Assembly (NCBI RefSeq): GCF_001697185.1
Contig: NZ_CP014224.1
Location: 1 to 64,000, forward strand
Direction: 5' to 3'
Source of the DNA: Wenyingzhuangia fucanilytica
GTDB lineage: Bacteria; Bacteroidota; Bacteroidia; Flavobacteriales; Flavobacteriaceae
Length of the DNA: 64,000 nucleotides
The notes under the pieces were generated by a model. It was not told the DNA's origin, searched no databases, and saw only the letters and a program-made list of their open reading frames with translations. This document shows, one piece after another, positions 1 to 8,776 of this stretch. How positions within the stretch are numbered: position 1 is the first letter of the stretch; every line of letters begins with the position of its first letter. The position numbers were made by a program, and so were the translations under genes.

Positions 1-8
1 ACTTTTTG

Positions 9-767
9 ATGACTAAGCATAAAAAAATGCCTTTAGGTAAAAGCCTATTGGCATATCCTTTATCGGTATTATTTTATTTAGTTTACGGACTTTTATTGTG
101 TGTTTTTCATCCAATACAGTGGGTATCACTAAAAGTAGGAGGATACAAGGCGCATAAAAAAACAGTAGATGTTTTAAACGGATTGTTAACTTTATCTTTA
201 TGTGTTTTAGGAACAAGAGTAAAGTTTATCAATAAGTATAAGTTTGATAATTCTGTTCCGCATATTATTGTTTCTAATCATCAAAGTACACACGAAATTT
301 CTCCCTTAGGTTGGTTTTTTAGAAAGTTACATCCTAAATATGTAGCTAAAAAAGAATTAGGAAAAGGATTGCCAAGTGTTTCTTTCAATTTAAAATATGG
401 AGGATCTGCCTTGATTGATAGAAAGGATGCTAGACAAGCTTTGTCTGAAATAGGAAAGTTTGCTAAATATTTAAAGGCAAATAAGCGTTCTGGAATTATT
501 TTTCCAGAAGGGACAAGGAGTAGAGATGGACAACCTAAACGTTTTTCAGAAAATGGTTTAAAGATTTTAACCAAATTTGCTTCCAATGCAGTTGTGATTC
601 CTGTAAGTATTAACAACTCATGGAAACTGTGGGAGTACGGACAATTTCCTATGAATATTGGGGTAAAAATGACCATCGAAACTCACGAGCCAATAGCTGC
701 TGCAGATAAATCTTTTGAGGAATTGTTTGCTGAGGTTGAGCAAAAAGTAAAGAGTAAGATTAATTAA
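9..767 (+). CDS. 1-acyl-sn-glycerol-3-phosphate acyltransferase (PlsC family)
   Basis: Transfers an acyl chain to lysophosphatidic acid in phospholipid synthesis at the inner membrane. A hydrophobic segment lies near residues 12-35. The acyltransferase block NHQSTHEIS follows (around residue 90), in which the usual HX4D aspartate is a glutamate, as in some proteobacterial relatives. The second block FPEGTRSRDG lies near residue 165. An in-frame TTG sits just before the ATG at 9, and the true start could lie outside the window, so the N-terminus is uncertain. It converges with the omega-amidase gene and the two stop codons share the bases TTAA. Confidence 0.85.
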   Translation: MTKHKKMPLGKSLLAYPLSVLFYLVYGLLLCVFHPIQWVSLKVGGYKAHKKTVDVLNGLLTLSLCVLGTRVKFINKYKFDNSVPHIIVSNHQSTHEISPLGWFFRKLHPKYVAKKELGKGLPSVSFNLKYGGSALIDRKDARQALSEIGKFAKYLKANKRSGIIFPEGTRSRDGQPKRFSENGLKILTKFASNAVVIPVSINNSWKLWEYGQFPMNIGVKMTIETHEPIAAADKSFEELFAEVEQKVKSKIN

Positions 768-1537
768 TCTTTAAGTTTAAACTCATCTCTATCTCTTAAA
801 AATCCAAACTTTTCTCTTACTTTATCTAAGTGATTTATTTTTATGTTGATTTGTTTAATGGTTTTAGAATCTTTTAAATCAATTAAAGTTTCTCCTAAAG
901 GATCAATTACTTTAGAATCTCCTTGGTATTTAAGGTCGTTCCCATCTATACCAATTCTATTTACGGCTACTACATAACTCATATTTTCAATAGCTCTAGC
1001 AGTTAATAACTGATTCCAAGGAAAAGATCTTTTGGCTGGCCAATTGGCAACATATAAAGCCAAATCGTAATTATTAGTATTTCTAGACCAAACAGGAAAA
1101 CGTAAGTCGTAGCATACAAAAGGTTTTATTTTCCAACCTTTATAGTTAATAGTGGTAGTTTTTTTTCCAGGAGTATAGGCTTCGTTTTCATTACCATATG
1201 AAAACAAATGTTTTTTATCGTAAGTAGCCTCTATACCGCTTGGGGTAACAAAGAAAAACCTATTGTAGTATTTGTTTTTTTCTTGAATGCTTAAAGAACC
1301 ACAAATAGCACAGTTTAATTTTTTGGCAGTTTTTAACATCCATAACACAGAAAGTCCATCCATGGTTTCTGCTACTTTAGAAGGTTCTAAACAAAAACCA
1401 GTTGAAAACATTTCGGGCAAAACAATTAAATCTGTTTTGATGTCGTTTAACTGTTTGTCTAAGTTTGCAAGGTTTTCTAGGTTGTTCATCCAAATAATAT
1501 CGGTTTGAACAAGGGTGATATTTAATGAATCTGACAT
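764..1537 (-). CDS. omega-amidase / nitrilase-family C-N hydrolase
   Basis: Carbon-nitrogen hydrolase of 257 residues with the nitrilase catalytic triad visible: Glu42 in LPEMFSTGF, Lys108 in YDKKHLF and Cys142 in VCYDLRFP. Family members of this type (YafV/Nit2-like) hydrolyse the omega-amide of alpha-ketoglutaramate or alpha-ketosuccinamate. The start overlaps the 3' end of the aminotransferase gene by 16 bases, so the two are co-transcribed. The partner would generate the alpha-keto-omega-amide when glutamine is the amino donor, and this enzyme would clear it. Assignment to omega-amidase rather than another nitrilase rests on the neighbour and on the CYDLRFP signature. Confidence 0.85.
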   Translation of the reverse strand: MSDSLNITLVQTDIIWMNNLENLANLDKQLNDIKTDLIVLPEMFSTGFCLEPSKVAETMDGLSVLWMLKTAKKLNCAICGSLSIQEKNKYYNRFFFVTPSGIEATYDKKHLFSYGNENEAYTPGKKTTTINYKGWKIKPFVCYDLRFPVWSRNTNNYDLALYVANWPAKRSFPWNQLLTARAIENMSYVVAVNRIGIDGNDLKYQGDSKVIDPLGETLIDLKDSKTIKQINIKINHLDKVREKFGFLRDRDEFKLKD

Positions 1538-2664
1538 AATATTTCTGTAGCTTTTTTTATAGTTTCGTCTGTTTTAGCAAAACAAAAACGCAATACTTTC
1601 TCATCTAACTGATTGGTGTTAAAAACGGAAATAGGAATGGTAGCAATTCTAAATTCTTTTACCAGTCTTTTCGCAAAATCAACATCGTTTTCTTGAGTAA
1701 TAGTATCATATTTTAACAATTGAAAATAAGTTCCTTTAGTAGGAGTAAAGGTAAATTTACTGTTTTTTATTCCATCTAAAAATAAATTTCTCTTGTCTTG
1801 ATAAAATTGATTTAAATAATTGTAGTTATTCTCATCTTGAATATAAGTGGCAAATGCTTTTTGATAAGGGGTATTGATGCTAAAAACATTAAACTCATGA
1901 ACTTTAATAAATTCATCCATTAAATGTTTTGGAGCAGCAGTATAGCCTATTTTCCAACCTGTGTTATGAAAAGTTTTTCCAAATGATGCAATCACAAAAC
2001 TATGCTCTTTTAAGGTTGGGTATTTACAAGCACTTTCGTGAAGTAAACCATCATAGGTCATGTGTTCGTATACCTCATCGCTTAAAACAATAATATTGGT
2101 GTTTTTAATAAGGTTTTGCAAAGCAAGCATGTCGTTATTGGTAAACAAAGTACCCGTTGGGTTTAGTGGAGTGTTTACTATCATCATTTTTGTTTTGGAA
2201 TTTATTTTGCTTGCTACTTCATCCCAATTTATTTTGTAATCTGGGTAGTTAAGCTGAATAAAAACAGGAACGCCTCCATTGAGTTCCACCACAGGTTCAT
2301 AACTATCAAAAGCGGGCTTAAAAATAATTACCTCATCGTTTTGATGAACAAAAGCTGTAATGGCATTAAACAAAGCTTCGGTAGCACCAGCAGTAATGGT
2401 AATTTCGGTTAAAGGATTGTATTGGGTTTGATGGCTTTTGTAAATTTTATGAGCAATCACCTCTCTAAGTTCTAGGTCACCACGCATAGGAGCATATTGG
2501 TTGTGACCATTTTGCATGGCCTCTGTAACCAATTGTTGTAATTTTTCCGAAGTTTTAAAATTTGGAAACCCCTGTGATAAATTAATAGCATCGTATTGAT
2601 TTGCCAAAGCAGACATGGTAGAAAAAATACTTTCGGAAAGCTTAGGTAATTTAGAGATTTGCAT
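1522..2664 (-). CDS. methionine/glutamine-type aminotransferase (PLP, class I/II)
   Basis: 380-residue fold-type I PLP aminotransferase resembling YbdL, kynurenine aminotransferase and glutamine transaminase K. Visible landmarks are SQGFPNF near residue 30, NTPLNPTG near 164-171, SDEVYEH near 195 and the Schiff-base lysine Lys230 in SFGKTFHNTGWKIGY. It is likely to transaminate 2-keto-4-methylthiobutyrate to methionine (methionine salvage) or aromatic keto acids, with glutamine as donor. It is the upstream gene of a two-gene operon with the omega-amidase. It diverges from gpsA across about 118 bases. Confidence 0.87.
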   Translation of the reverse strand: MQISKLPKLSESIFSTMSALANQYDAINLSQGFPNFKTSEKLQQLVTEAMQNGHNQYAPMRGDLELREVIAHKIYKSHQTQYNPLTEITITAGATEALFNAITAFVHQNDEVIIFKPAFDSYEPVVELNGGVPVFIQLNYPDYKINWDEVASKINSKTKMMIVNTPLNPTGTLFTNNDMLALQNLIKNTNIIVLSDEVYEHMTYDGLLHESACKYPTLKEHSFVIASFGKTFHNTGWKIGYTAAPKHLMDEFIKVHEFNVFSINTPYQKAFATYIQDENNYNYLNQFYQDKRNLFLDGIKNSKFTFTPTKGTYFQLLKYDTITQENDVDFAKRLVKEFRIATIPISVFNTNQLDEKVLRFCFAKTDETIKKATEILCQIH

Positions 2665-2750
2665 AGTTATATTTAGTTTTGGATATGATAAAAATAAGGA
2701 TTGATTTGTGATTTATATTCAATAAGCCTTTTAAATCCATAGATAAATCT

Positions 2751-2758
2751 TACTTTTG
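2751..2758 (+). promoter_or_regulatory. possible -7 box TACTTTTG upstream of gpsA
   Basis: The octamer fits the Bacteroidota sigma-A consensus TAnnTTTG and lies 24 bases before the gpsA ATG. No convincing TTG is seen at -33. Confidence 0.3.
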
Positions 2759-2782
2759 GAGGTAGTAAAATGATACGTTTTA

Positions 2783-3778
2783 ATGAAGAAAGATACAAAA
2801 GTTGTAGTTTTAGGAGGTGGTAGTTGGGCAACCGCTATTGTTAAAATGTTGTGCGAAAAGGTAGATCAAATAGGTTGGTATATGCGTAATAATACTGCTA
2901 TTGAGTATATTAAAGAGCATAATCATAACCCCAATTATTTAACTTCGGTAGAATTTAAAGTAGATCAACTTTATTTATCAGATGATATTAATGAGCTAGT
3001 TGACTATGCTGAGATCATTATTTTCGCTATACCATCTGCTTTTTTAAGTGCAGAACTTTCAAAATTAACAGTTTCGTTAAAAGATAAAACGGTATTTTCG
3101 GCAATTAAAGGAATTGTTCCTGAAACAGGCTTAATTGTAGGAGAGCATTTAAATGAAATGTATGAGATTCCTTTTGAAAATATTGGAGTTATCACAGGGC
3201 CTTGTCATGCAGAAGAAGTTGCTTTAGAGCGATTGTCTTATTTAACTATTGCTTGTCAAGATGAGGCTAAAGCAAAATGTTTGGCTGATTGTTTAACCTC
3301 TGATTATATTTTCTGTAAAACTTCTGATGATATTATTGGAACGGAATATGCAGCCATGTTAAAAAATATTTATGCTATTGCAGCAGGAATTGCACATGGT
3401 TTAGGCTATGGTGATAATTACCAAGCGGTGTTGATGTCTAATGCGGTAAGGGAAATGAAGCGATACATTAAAAAGGTTCATAAAATGAAACGTAACATTA
3501 ATGATTCTGCTTATTTAGGAGATTTGTTGGTAACGGGATATTCTACTTTTAGTAGAAACAGAATGTTTGGAACCATGATTGGTAAGGGATATACTGTAAA
3601 ATCTGCCATGATGGAAATGAAAATGGTTGCCGAAGGGTATTATGCTGTAAAATCTGCTTATGAAATTAATCAGGTAAATGGAGCAAGAACACCTATTATT
3701 GATACGGTATATAGTATTGTTTACGAAGGTAAAAGCCCTAGGAAACACTTTAAAATATTGTCTGAGAATTTAGATTAA
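2783..3778 (+). CDS. gpsA: NAD(P)H-dependent glycerol-3-phosphate dehydrogenase
   Basis: Reduces dihydroxyacetone phosphate to sn-glycerol-3-phosphate, the backbone for phospholipids. The N-terminal Rossmann motif reads VVVLGGGSWATAI (residues 7-19). The conserved lysines are visible at Lys110 in FSAIKGIVPE and Lys194 in YAAMLKNIYAIAAGI, and ITGPCHAEEVA lies near residue 137. Length of 331 residues is normal for GpsA. It stands alone, divergent from the aminotransferase operon. It feeds the same pathway as the PlsC-type acyltransferase at the left edge of the window. Confidence 0.95.
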   Translation: MKKDTKVVVLGGGSWATAIVKMLCEKVDQIGWYMRNNTAIEYIKEHNHNPNYLTSVEFKVDQLYLSDDINELVDYAEIIIFAIPSAFLSAELSKLTVSLKDKTVFSAIKGIVPETGLIVGEHLNEMYEIPFENIGVITGPCHAEEVALERLSYLTIACQDEAKAKCLADCLTSDYIFCKTSDDIIGTEYAAMLKNIYAIAAGIAHGLGYGDNYQAVLMSNAVREMKRYIKKVHKMKRNINDSAYLGDLLVTGYSTFSRNRMFGTMIGKGYTVKSAMMEMKMVAEGYYAVKSAYEINQVNGARTPIIDTVYSIVYEGKSPRKHFKILSENLD

Positions 3779-3884
3779 TATTTGAGGTGTTGAATTGCTT
3801 AATTGCTGAAAGGTTTAATCGATTTATAAAAAGGTTGATTGTTTTATCGTTTAAGCGACTTAACGAATTCTACAAATAAACTTT

Positions 3885-4286
3885 TTAACGAGCTATAATC
3901 CCTTCTTTATTTAATTGTTTAATCATTCTTAAAGCACCTTCTTTAATAGTGTTTTTTTCAAACACATATTTTTTATCATACATGGTGTTGCCAATAAAAA
4001 AAGTAGTGTTAAAAAAGTTGGTCAACTTAAATAAATCTGGTTGTACTAGTTCTACTTTAGCAAAAGATTTAGCTGGTAATTTCTGAATGGTTTTACGCAT
4101 TACAGAAGTTTCAATCATTTTGTCCTCATCATATCCCTTAGAAACAATAATAGCCATTTCTACATCTTGACTTCTATCGTTTATTAAATACGCATTCCAA
4201 TCTTCGCATTGAAATTCTTCATTGTATTCCTTTACAATGGCCATAAAAACGTCTTTAACTTCAGGTATTTTAATGTCTTTTTTCAT
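3885..4286 (-). CDS. conserved hypothetical protein
   Basis: 133-residue soluble protein with no signal peptide or membrane segment and no motif I recognise. It is a mix of charged helical and strand-like stretches (for example DVEMAIIVSKGYDEDK and NTTFFIGNTMYDKKYVF). It lies 68 bases upstream of the start of the next convergently placed spacer and downstream of pheS on the same strand, so it is probably read through from the pheS transcript. A link to PheRS is only positional. Confidence 0.7.
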   Translation of the reverse strand: MKKDIKIPEVKDVFMAIVKEYNEEFQCEDWNAYLINDRSQDVEMAIIVSKGYDEDKMIETSVMRKTIQKLPAKSFAKVELVQPDLFKLTNFFNTTFFIGNTMYDKKYVFEKNTIKEGALRMIKQLNKEGIIAR

Positions 4287-4354
4287 GATATAAGAAAAGG
4301 GATAAAGTAAAAAGTTGTAAAGTTTTAGCTTTACAACTTTTTAGAAATCATTTT

Positions 4355-5374
4355 TTAGTTGATAGATTTAAATTGCTCTAAGAAACGAACATCGTTTTCG
4401 TAAAACATTCTAATATCTGGAATTTGATATAACAACATTGCAATACGTTCTATACCCATTCCAAAAGCGTATCCACTATATTTTGTAGGATCAATATTGG
4501 CATTTTTTAATACGTTAGGGTCTACCATTCCGCATCCCATAATTTCTAGCCAACCTGTACCTTTGGTAATTTTATAATCTGTTTCTGTTTCTAGTCCCCA
4601 ATAAATATCAACCTCGGCACTTGGCTCTGTAAATGGGAAGTAAGAAGGGCGTAAACGTATTTTAGATTTTCCAAACATCTCTTGAGTAAAATATAAAAGC
4701 GTTTGTTTTAAATCGGCAAAAGATACGTCTGTATCAATATACAAACCTTCTACTTGATGGAAAATACAGTGAGCACGAGCAGAAATATCTTCGTTTCTAA
4801 AAACCCTACCAGGAGATAAAGTTCTAATAGGTGGCTCATTATTTTCCATATATCTTGTTTGTACAGATGAAGTATGTGTACGTAATAAAATATCTGGATT
4901 TTGCTCAATAAAGAACGTGTCTTGCATATCTCTTGCAGGATGATATTCTGGTAAGTTTAAGGCAGTAAAGTTGTGCCAATCATCTTCAATTTCTGGACCT
5001 TCAGAAACAGTAAAACCGATTCTAGAAAACACATCAATAATCTGATTTTTTACAATAGATATTGGATGACGAGAACCTAGGTTTAAAGGCTCGGCAGGTC
5101 TAGTTAAGTCGTTTAAACTACTTGTATTTAAACTTGCTTCTTCAAGATTTGCTCTTAATTCGTTTACTTTTCCTTCGGCAGCATTTTTAAAAGTATTTAA
5201 TGCTTGTCCAAATTCTTTTTTCTGATCGTTAGCTACATTTTTAAATTCAGCAAAAAGGTCATTTAAAATTCCTTTTTTACCCATGTATTTAATTCTAAAT
5301 GCTTCAAGCTCCTCTTTAGTAGTTGCCTTAAAATCATTTACTTCACCAATCAGTTCTTTAACTTTATCTAACAT
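4355..5374 (-). CDS. pheS: phenylalanyl-tRNA synthetase alpha subunit
   Basis: Catalytic subunit of the alpha2-beta2 PheRS, which charges tRNA-Phe. The first 85 residues form the coiled-coil tRNA-binding arm. The class II core follows: motif 1 region GSRHPISIV, the family segment HPARDMQDTFFI, motif 2 with GRVFRNEDISARAHCIFHQVEG, and motif 3 in YAFGMGIERIAML. The length of 339 residues is normal. The pheT beta subunit is not adjacent in this window. The aminoacylation site Ala/Gly that governs p-chlorophenylalanine sensitivity lies in the YSGYAFGMG segment and looks canonical. Confidence 0.95.
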   Translation of the reverse strand: MLDKVKELIGEVNDFKATTKEELEAFRIKYMGKKGILNDLFAEFKNVANDQKKEFGQALNTFKNAAEGKVNELRANLEEASLNTSSLNDLTRPAEPLNLGSRHPISIVKNQIIDVFSRIGFTVSEGPEIEDDWHNFTALNLPEYHPARDMQDTFFIEQNPDILLRTHTSSVQTRYMENNEPPIRTLSPGRVFRNEDISARAHCIFHQVEGLYIDTDVSFADLKQTLLYFTQEMFGKSKIRLRPSYFPFTEPSAEVDIYWGLETETDYKITKGTGWLEIMGCGMVDPNVLKNANIDPTKYSGYAFGMGIERIAMLLYQIPDIRMFYENDVRFLEQFKSIN

Positions 5375-5398
5375 AATTGTTATTCAGAAATTAGATTG

Positions 5399-5406
5399 CA
5401 AATTTA
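5399..5406 (-). promoter_or_regulatory. probable -7 box (TAAATTTG on the minus strand) of pheS
   Basis: Matches TAnnTTTG exactly and sits 25 bases upstream of the pheS ATG. A clear -33 TTG is missing. Confidence 0.4.
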
Positions 5407-5461
5407 ACAAACTATTTGGAGTATTTCTGTATTTGTAAAGACTTTTACAAAGTTGTAAAAA

Positions 5462-6022
5462 CTATTGTAATTCTTTTAATTCAGCAGTTAAGTTTACGTT
5501 CACTTCTTCGGCAATTTTATAGAACATAATACTGGGGATTTTTATGTCAAAATCCTTGATTTGTAGGTTAAAATTACTTTTTATGTTATAAGTGTTATTT
5601 AGTTTTAGAACTGATATAGGGATGGTTTTTGTTAAACTTACTCCGTGTATTTTAAATTCCCCTTTAAGATTTAAAGTTTGCTCTTTAGAAAAATCAGTAT
5701 TTATAAAGTTGTCTATCTTTCCAGAAAAACTAGCTTTTGGATATTGATCACTCTCAATATAATTTTCATTAAAATGTTCTTGCATTAATTTGTTTGGAAA
5801 TTCAAAATTTGTCATATCCATCAAACAAGCTATTTCACCAGTACTGTCTTTTAAAATTAATTTGGCTTTTATATTTTCGGCTTTAATAGGTTCAATATTT
5901 CCCTTAGCAGCATCAAATTTAATGATGGCGTTTTCGGTTTTATAAATGCCTTGTTGACCATAAAAAGGGATTGTACCAAGTAAAAATATCGATATATATA
6001 AAAGTATTTTTTTCATCATCAT
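5462..6022 (-). CDS. YceI-family periplasmic lipid/isoprenoid-binding-like protein
   Basis: Protein of about 186 residues with an N-terminal signal peptide (KKILLYISIFLLGTIPFYGQ) and a YceI-type beta-barrel core. Features include CLMDMTNFEFPNKLMQEHFNENY, SDQYPKASFSGKI and LKGEFKIHGVSLTKTIPI, which match the family pattern in which small amphiphilic or isoprenoid ligands are bound. The chosen ATG at 6022 overlaps the TGA of the cytochrome gene as ATGA, which points to coupled translation. A longer in-frame ATG at 6046 would put polar residues before the signal. Two further ATG codons follow directly, so the exact start may shift by 1-2 codons. Confidence 0.85.
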   Translation of the reverse strand: MMMKKILLYISIFLLGTIPFYGQQGIYKTENAIIKFDAAKGNIEPIKAENIKAKLILKDSTGEIACLMDMTNFEFPNKLMQEHFNENYIESDQYPKASFSGKIDNFINTDFSKEQTLNLKGEFKIHGVSLTKTIPISVLKLNNTYNIKSNFNLQIKDFDIKIPSIMFYKIAEEVNVNLTAELKELQ

Positions 6023-6420
6023 TCTAATTTTCCATCTGTAATCCATTGATCAAATTTTGCTAAATCACTACTGCTTAATTTTGTACCGCTTTGTGGCATA
6101 AAACCACTAGATCCTTGAGTACGATTAATCCTGTTTTGTATGGTGCTAGCGTTGTTTTTAGCGTTGTTATAAATGGTGTAGTTTGTTTGACCTCCACCAG
6201 AAAGGTGGCAGTTATTACAGTTGTTATTGATTATGGGTAAAATATCACTTGTAAACGTAATTTTATTTTCTCCATCTCCATTGTTCTCACCGTCTCCATT
6301 ATTATCGTTTGGTGTTTCGTTGTTATTTGGTGTTTCGCTAATGTCAGATTCGCTATCGTTAGAACAGCTCATAAATGATAATGCTGAAAAAGTAATGAGT
6401 AATAATAATATTTTTTTCAT
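6019..6420 (-). CDS. lipoprotein with single c-type cytochrome domain
   Basis: 133-residue lipoprotein: the signal sequence ends in LSFMSC with Cys19 as the lipidation site, followed by a flexible Asn/Asp/Glu/Gly-rich linker (residues 24-52). The haem attachment motif CNNCH occupies residues 68-72, and Met108 in SGFMPQSG is a good distal haem ligand. It is similar to the small cytochrome domains often annotated as planctomycete-type cytochrome c in Bacteroidota. It is first in a two-gene unit with the YceI gene and divergent from the DUF5777 barrel. This suggests a periplasmic electron-carrying module. The redox partner is unknown. Confidence 0.85.
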   Translation of the reverse strand: MKKILLLLITFSALSFMSCSNDSESDISETPNNNETPNDNNGDGENNGDGENKITFTSDILPIINNNCNNCHLSGGGQTNYTIYNNAKNNASTIQNRINRTQGSSGFMPQSGTKLSSSDLAKFDQWITDGKLE

Positions 6421-6493
6421 GTTTTAATGGTTTTGAGTTTAAGATTTAGTAGTTTAATACTAGCTTAAATTACAAATAATTAAATTCATAATT

Positions 6494-7369
6494 ATGAATA
6501 AGTTCTTCTTTATATTTTTTTGTGTTTTATTTCAGGTATCATTATTTGCTCAAAACAGCTTGTTAGATCAATTGAGTAGTACTGATAATGCTGAAAAGAC
6601 AAAAGTAACTTCCACTTTTAAAAGTTATAAATTGGTCAATTTTGAGACACCAAAATTGGTTCCAAAACAGCATTTAAATTTTATTGTAGCACATAGATTT
6701 GGAACAATAAAAAATGGAATTGATGATTTGTTTGGTCTAGATATTGCTTCTACTAGGTTGCAATTTGTTTATGGGTTAACAGATAAAATTAATCTAAGCT
6801 TTTCTAGAAGTAAATTTAAAAGAACTTATGATTTTGGATTAAAATACAATATTACCAATCAAGAAAAAGGAGGTTTTCCTTTTACATTAGCGGGGCATCA
6901 TTTATTGGGGATAAATACTTTATATACAAAGGAATTATATCCAAGTTTAGAGTTTTCAAATAGATTAAGAAGTACTCATCAATTAATTGTTGCTACAAAA
7001 ATTAATGACAGACTTTCTCTTGAATTAATTCCAACTATTTTACACGATGGTGTGGTAAGTCAAGACAATCAAGATAACTTGCAATACGCATTAGGTTTTG
7101 GAGGAAGATATTTGTTTACCAAAAGAATGGGGATTATTGCAGATTATGGATTGCATTTAAATAGAGCAGACAATAGTCCGTTTAATAATGTATTTTCTTT
7201 AGGGTTTGAAATTGAAACTGGAGGTCATGTGTTTCAATTGCATTTTAGTAACGCTCAAGCAATGTATGAAAATGCGTTTATTACCGAAGCAACAGGAGAT
7301 TGGTTAAGGAGAGATGTTTTCTTTGGATTTAATATTAACAGGATTTTTGATTTAAAGTCTAAAAAATAG
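6494..7369 (+). CDS. DUF5777-type outer-membrane beta-barrel protein
   Basis: 291 residues with a signal peptide ending in VSLFAQ and alternating beta-strand sequence to the C-terminus. The segments SYKLVNFETPKLVPKQHLNFIVAHRFG and DLFGLDIASTRLQFVYGLTDKINLSFSRSK fit the DUF5777 family of porin-like barrels. It is transcribed divergently from the cytochrome/YceI pair, a neighbourhood often seen in Bacteroidota, so the three may form one envelope module. It runs directly (20-base gap) into gdhA, but a functional link there is not apparent. Confidence 0.8.
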   Translation: MNKFFFIFFCVLFQVSLFAQNSLLDQLSSTDNAEKTKVTSTFKSYKLVNFETPKLVPKQHLNFIVAHRFGTIKNGIDDLFGLDIASTRLQFVYGLTDKINLSFSRSKFKRTYDFGLKYNITNQEKGGFPFTLAGHHLLGINTLYTKELYPSLEFSNRLRSTHQLIVATKINDRLSLELIPTILHDGVVSQDNQDNLQYALGFGGRYLFTKRMGIIADYGLHLNRADNSPFNNVFSLGFEIETGGHVFQLHFSNAQAMYENAFITEATGDWLRRDVFFGFNINRIFDLKSKK

Positions 7370-7389
7370 AAATAACTAGATAAAAAAAT

Positions 7390-8733
7390 ATGGATAAAAG
7401 AGTTAAAGAATTTATGGATCAAGTAAAGATTCGTAATGCACATGAGCCTGAGTTTTTACAAGCAGTACAAGAAGTTGCAGAAACAGTGGTTCCTTATATA
7501 TGTGAAAATGAAATTTATTTTGGGAAAAATATTTTATTAAGAATGGTAGAACCAGAAAGGTTGATTTCTTTTAGGGTTTGTTGGGTAGATGATGATGGAG
7601 AAGTTCAAATAAATAGAGGTTACAGAGTTCAAATGAATTCTGCCATTGGGCCGTATAAAGGAGGGTTGAGGTTTCATCCAACGGTAAATCAAAGTGTGTT
7701 AAAGTTTTTGGCTTTTGAGCAAGTGTTTAAAAACTCGTTAACAACCTTGCCAATGGGCGGAGGTAAAGGAGGTTCTGACTTTGATCCAAAAGGAAAATCA
7801 GATGATGAAATTATGCGTTTTTGCCATGCGTTTATGTCAGAACTTTTTAGACATATTGGTCACGATACAGATGTGCCTGCTGGTGATATAGGAGTTGGCG
7901 CTCGTGAAGTTGGATATTTGTTCGGAATGTACAAAAAACTAAGAAATGAATTTACAGGTGTGTTAACAGGTAAAGGTTTGTCTTGGGGAGGTTCGCAAAT
8001 TAGACCCGAAGCAACAGGGTATGGAGCTGTATATTTTGCAGACTCTATGTTAAAAACAAAAAAAGACAGTATTCAAGGTAAAACTATTTTAATTTCTGGG
8101 TCTGGAAACGTGGCAGAATATGCAGCAGAAAAGTGTATTCAGCTAGGAGGTAAAGTGGTAACCATGTCCGATTCATCTGGATATATTTATGATAAAGATG
8201 GGATTACTCAAGAAAAGTTAAATTATATCAAAGATTTAAAAAATGTAAAGAGAGGGAGGATTTCTGAATATGTAAAAGTATATCCATCTGCAGTATTTCA
8301 TGAAGGAAGAACCCCTTGGGCAGAAAAATGTGATATGGCTTTTCCTTGCGCTACACAAAATGAGTTACATGAAGTAGATGCTAAAATGTTGATTAATAAT
8401 GGATGTATTTGTGTAACAGAAGGAGCAAATATGCCTTCTACCATAGAGGCGATAGAAGTGTTTCATAAAGCAAAAATTTTGTTTGCTCCAGGTAAGGCTT
8501 CTAATGCAGGGGGGGTAGCAACTTCTGGTTTAGAAATGACTCAAAATGCTTTGCGTTACAAATGGACACGTACCGAGGTTGATGAAAAATTGAAAGAAAT
8601 TATGAGAGATATTCATGCTTCTTGTGAACAATATGGGGCTGAATCTGATGGTTTTGTAAATTATGTTAAAGGAGCCAATATTGCTGGTTTTGTAAAAGTG
8701 GCCGATGCCATGCTCGCTCAAGGAGTGATATAA
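7390..8733 (+). CDS. gdhA: NADP-specific glutamate dehydrogenase
   Basis: Hexameric enzyme that aminates 2-oxoglutarate to glutamate in ammonium assimilation. The 447-residue length is that of the bacterial NADP type. The substrate-binding stretch GPYKGGLRFHP (around residue 90), the catalytic lysine region LPMGGGKGGSDFDPKGKSD (around 122-140) and the dinucleotide fold ILISGSGNVAEYAAEK (around 235) are all present. It is followed by a strong hairpin terminator. Confidence 0.96.
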   Translation: MDKRVKEFMDQVKIRNAHEPEFLQAVQEVAETVVPYICENEIYFGKNILLRMVEPERLISFRVCWVDDDGEVQINRGYRVQMNSAIGPYKGGLRFHPTVNQSVLKFLAFEQVFKNSLTTLPMGGGKGGSDFDPKGKSDDEIMRFCHAFMSELFRHIGHDTDVPAGDIGVGAREVGYLFGMYKKLRNEFTGVLTGKGLSWGGSQIRPEATGYGAVYFADSMLKTKKDSIQGKTILISGSGNVAEYAAEKCIQLGGKVVTMSDSSGYIYDKDGITQEKLNYIKDLKNVKRGRISEYVKVYPSAVFHEGRTPWAEKCDMAFPCATQNELHEVDAKMLINNGCICVTEGANMPSTIEAIEVFHKAKILFAPGKASNAGGVATSGLEMTQNALRYKWTRTEVDEKLKEIMRDIHASCEQYGAESDGFVNYVKGANIAGFVKVADAMLAQGVI

Positions 8734-8740
8734 AAATTAA

Positions 8741-8776
8741 AATCCCCTTTGTAAAAATGCAAAGGGGATTTTTTTA
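8741..8776. terminator. bidirectional intrinsic terminator between gdhA and sulfatase gene
   Basis: An 11-bp perfect stem (AATCCCCTTTG / CAAAGGGGATT) with an 8-base loop is followed by seven T on the + strand, and preceded by A/T-rich sequence for the opposite direction. It lies between convergent genes, and its T-run overlaps the sulfatase stop codon. Confidence 0.9.
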
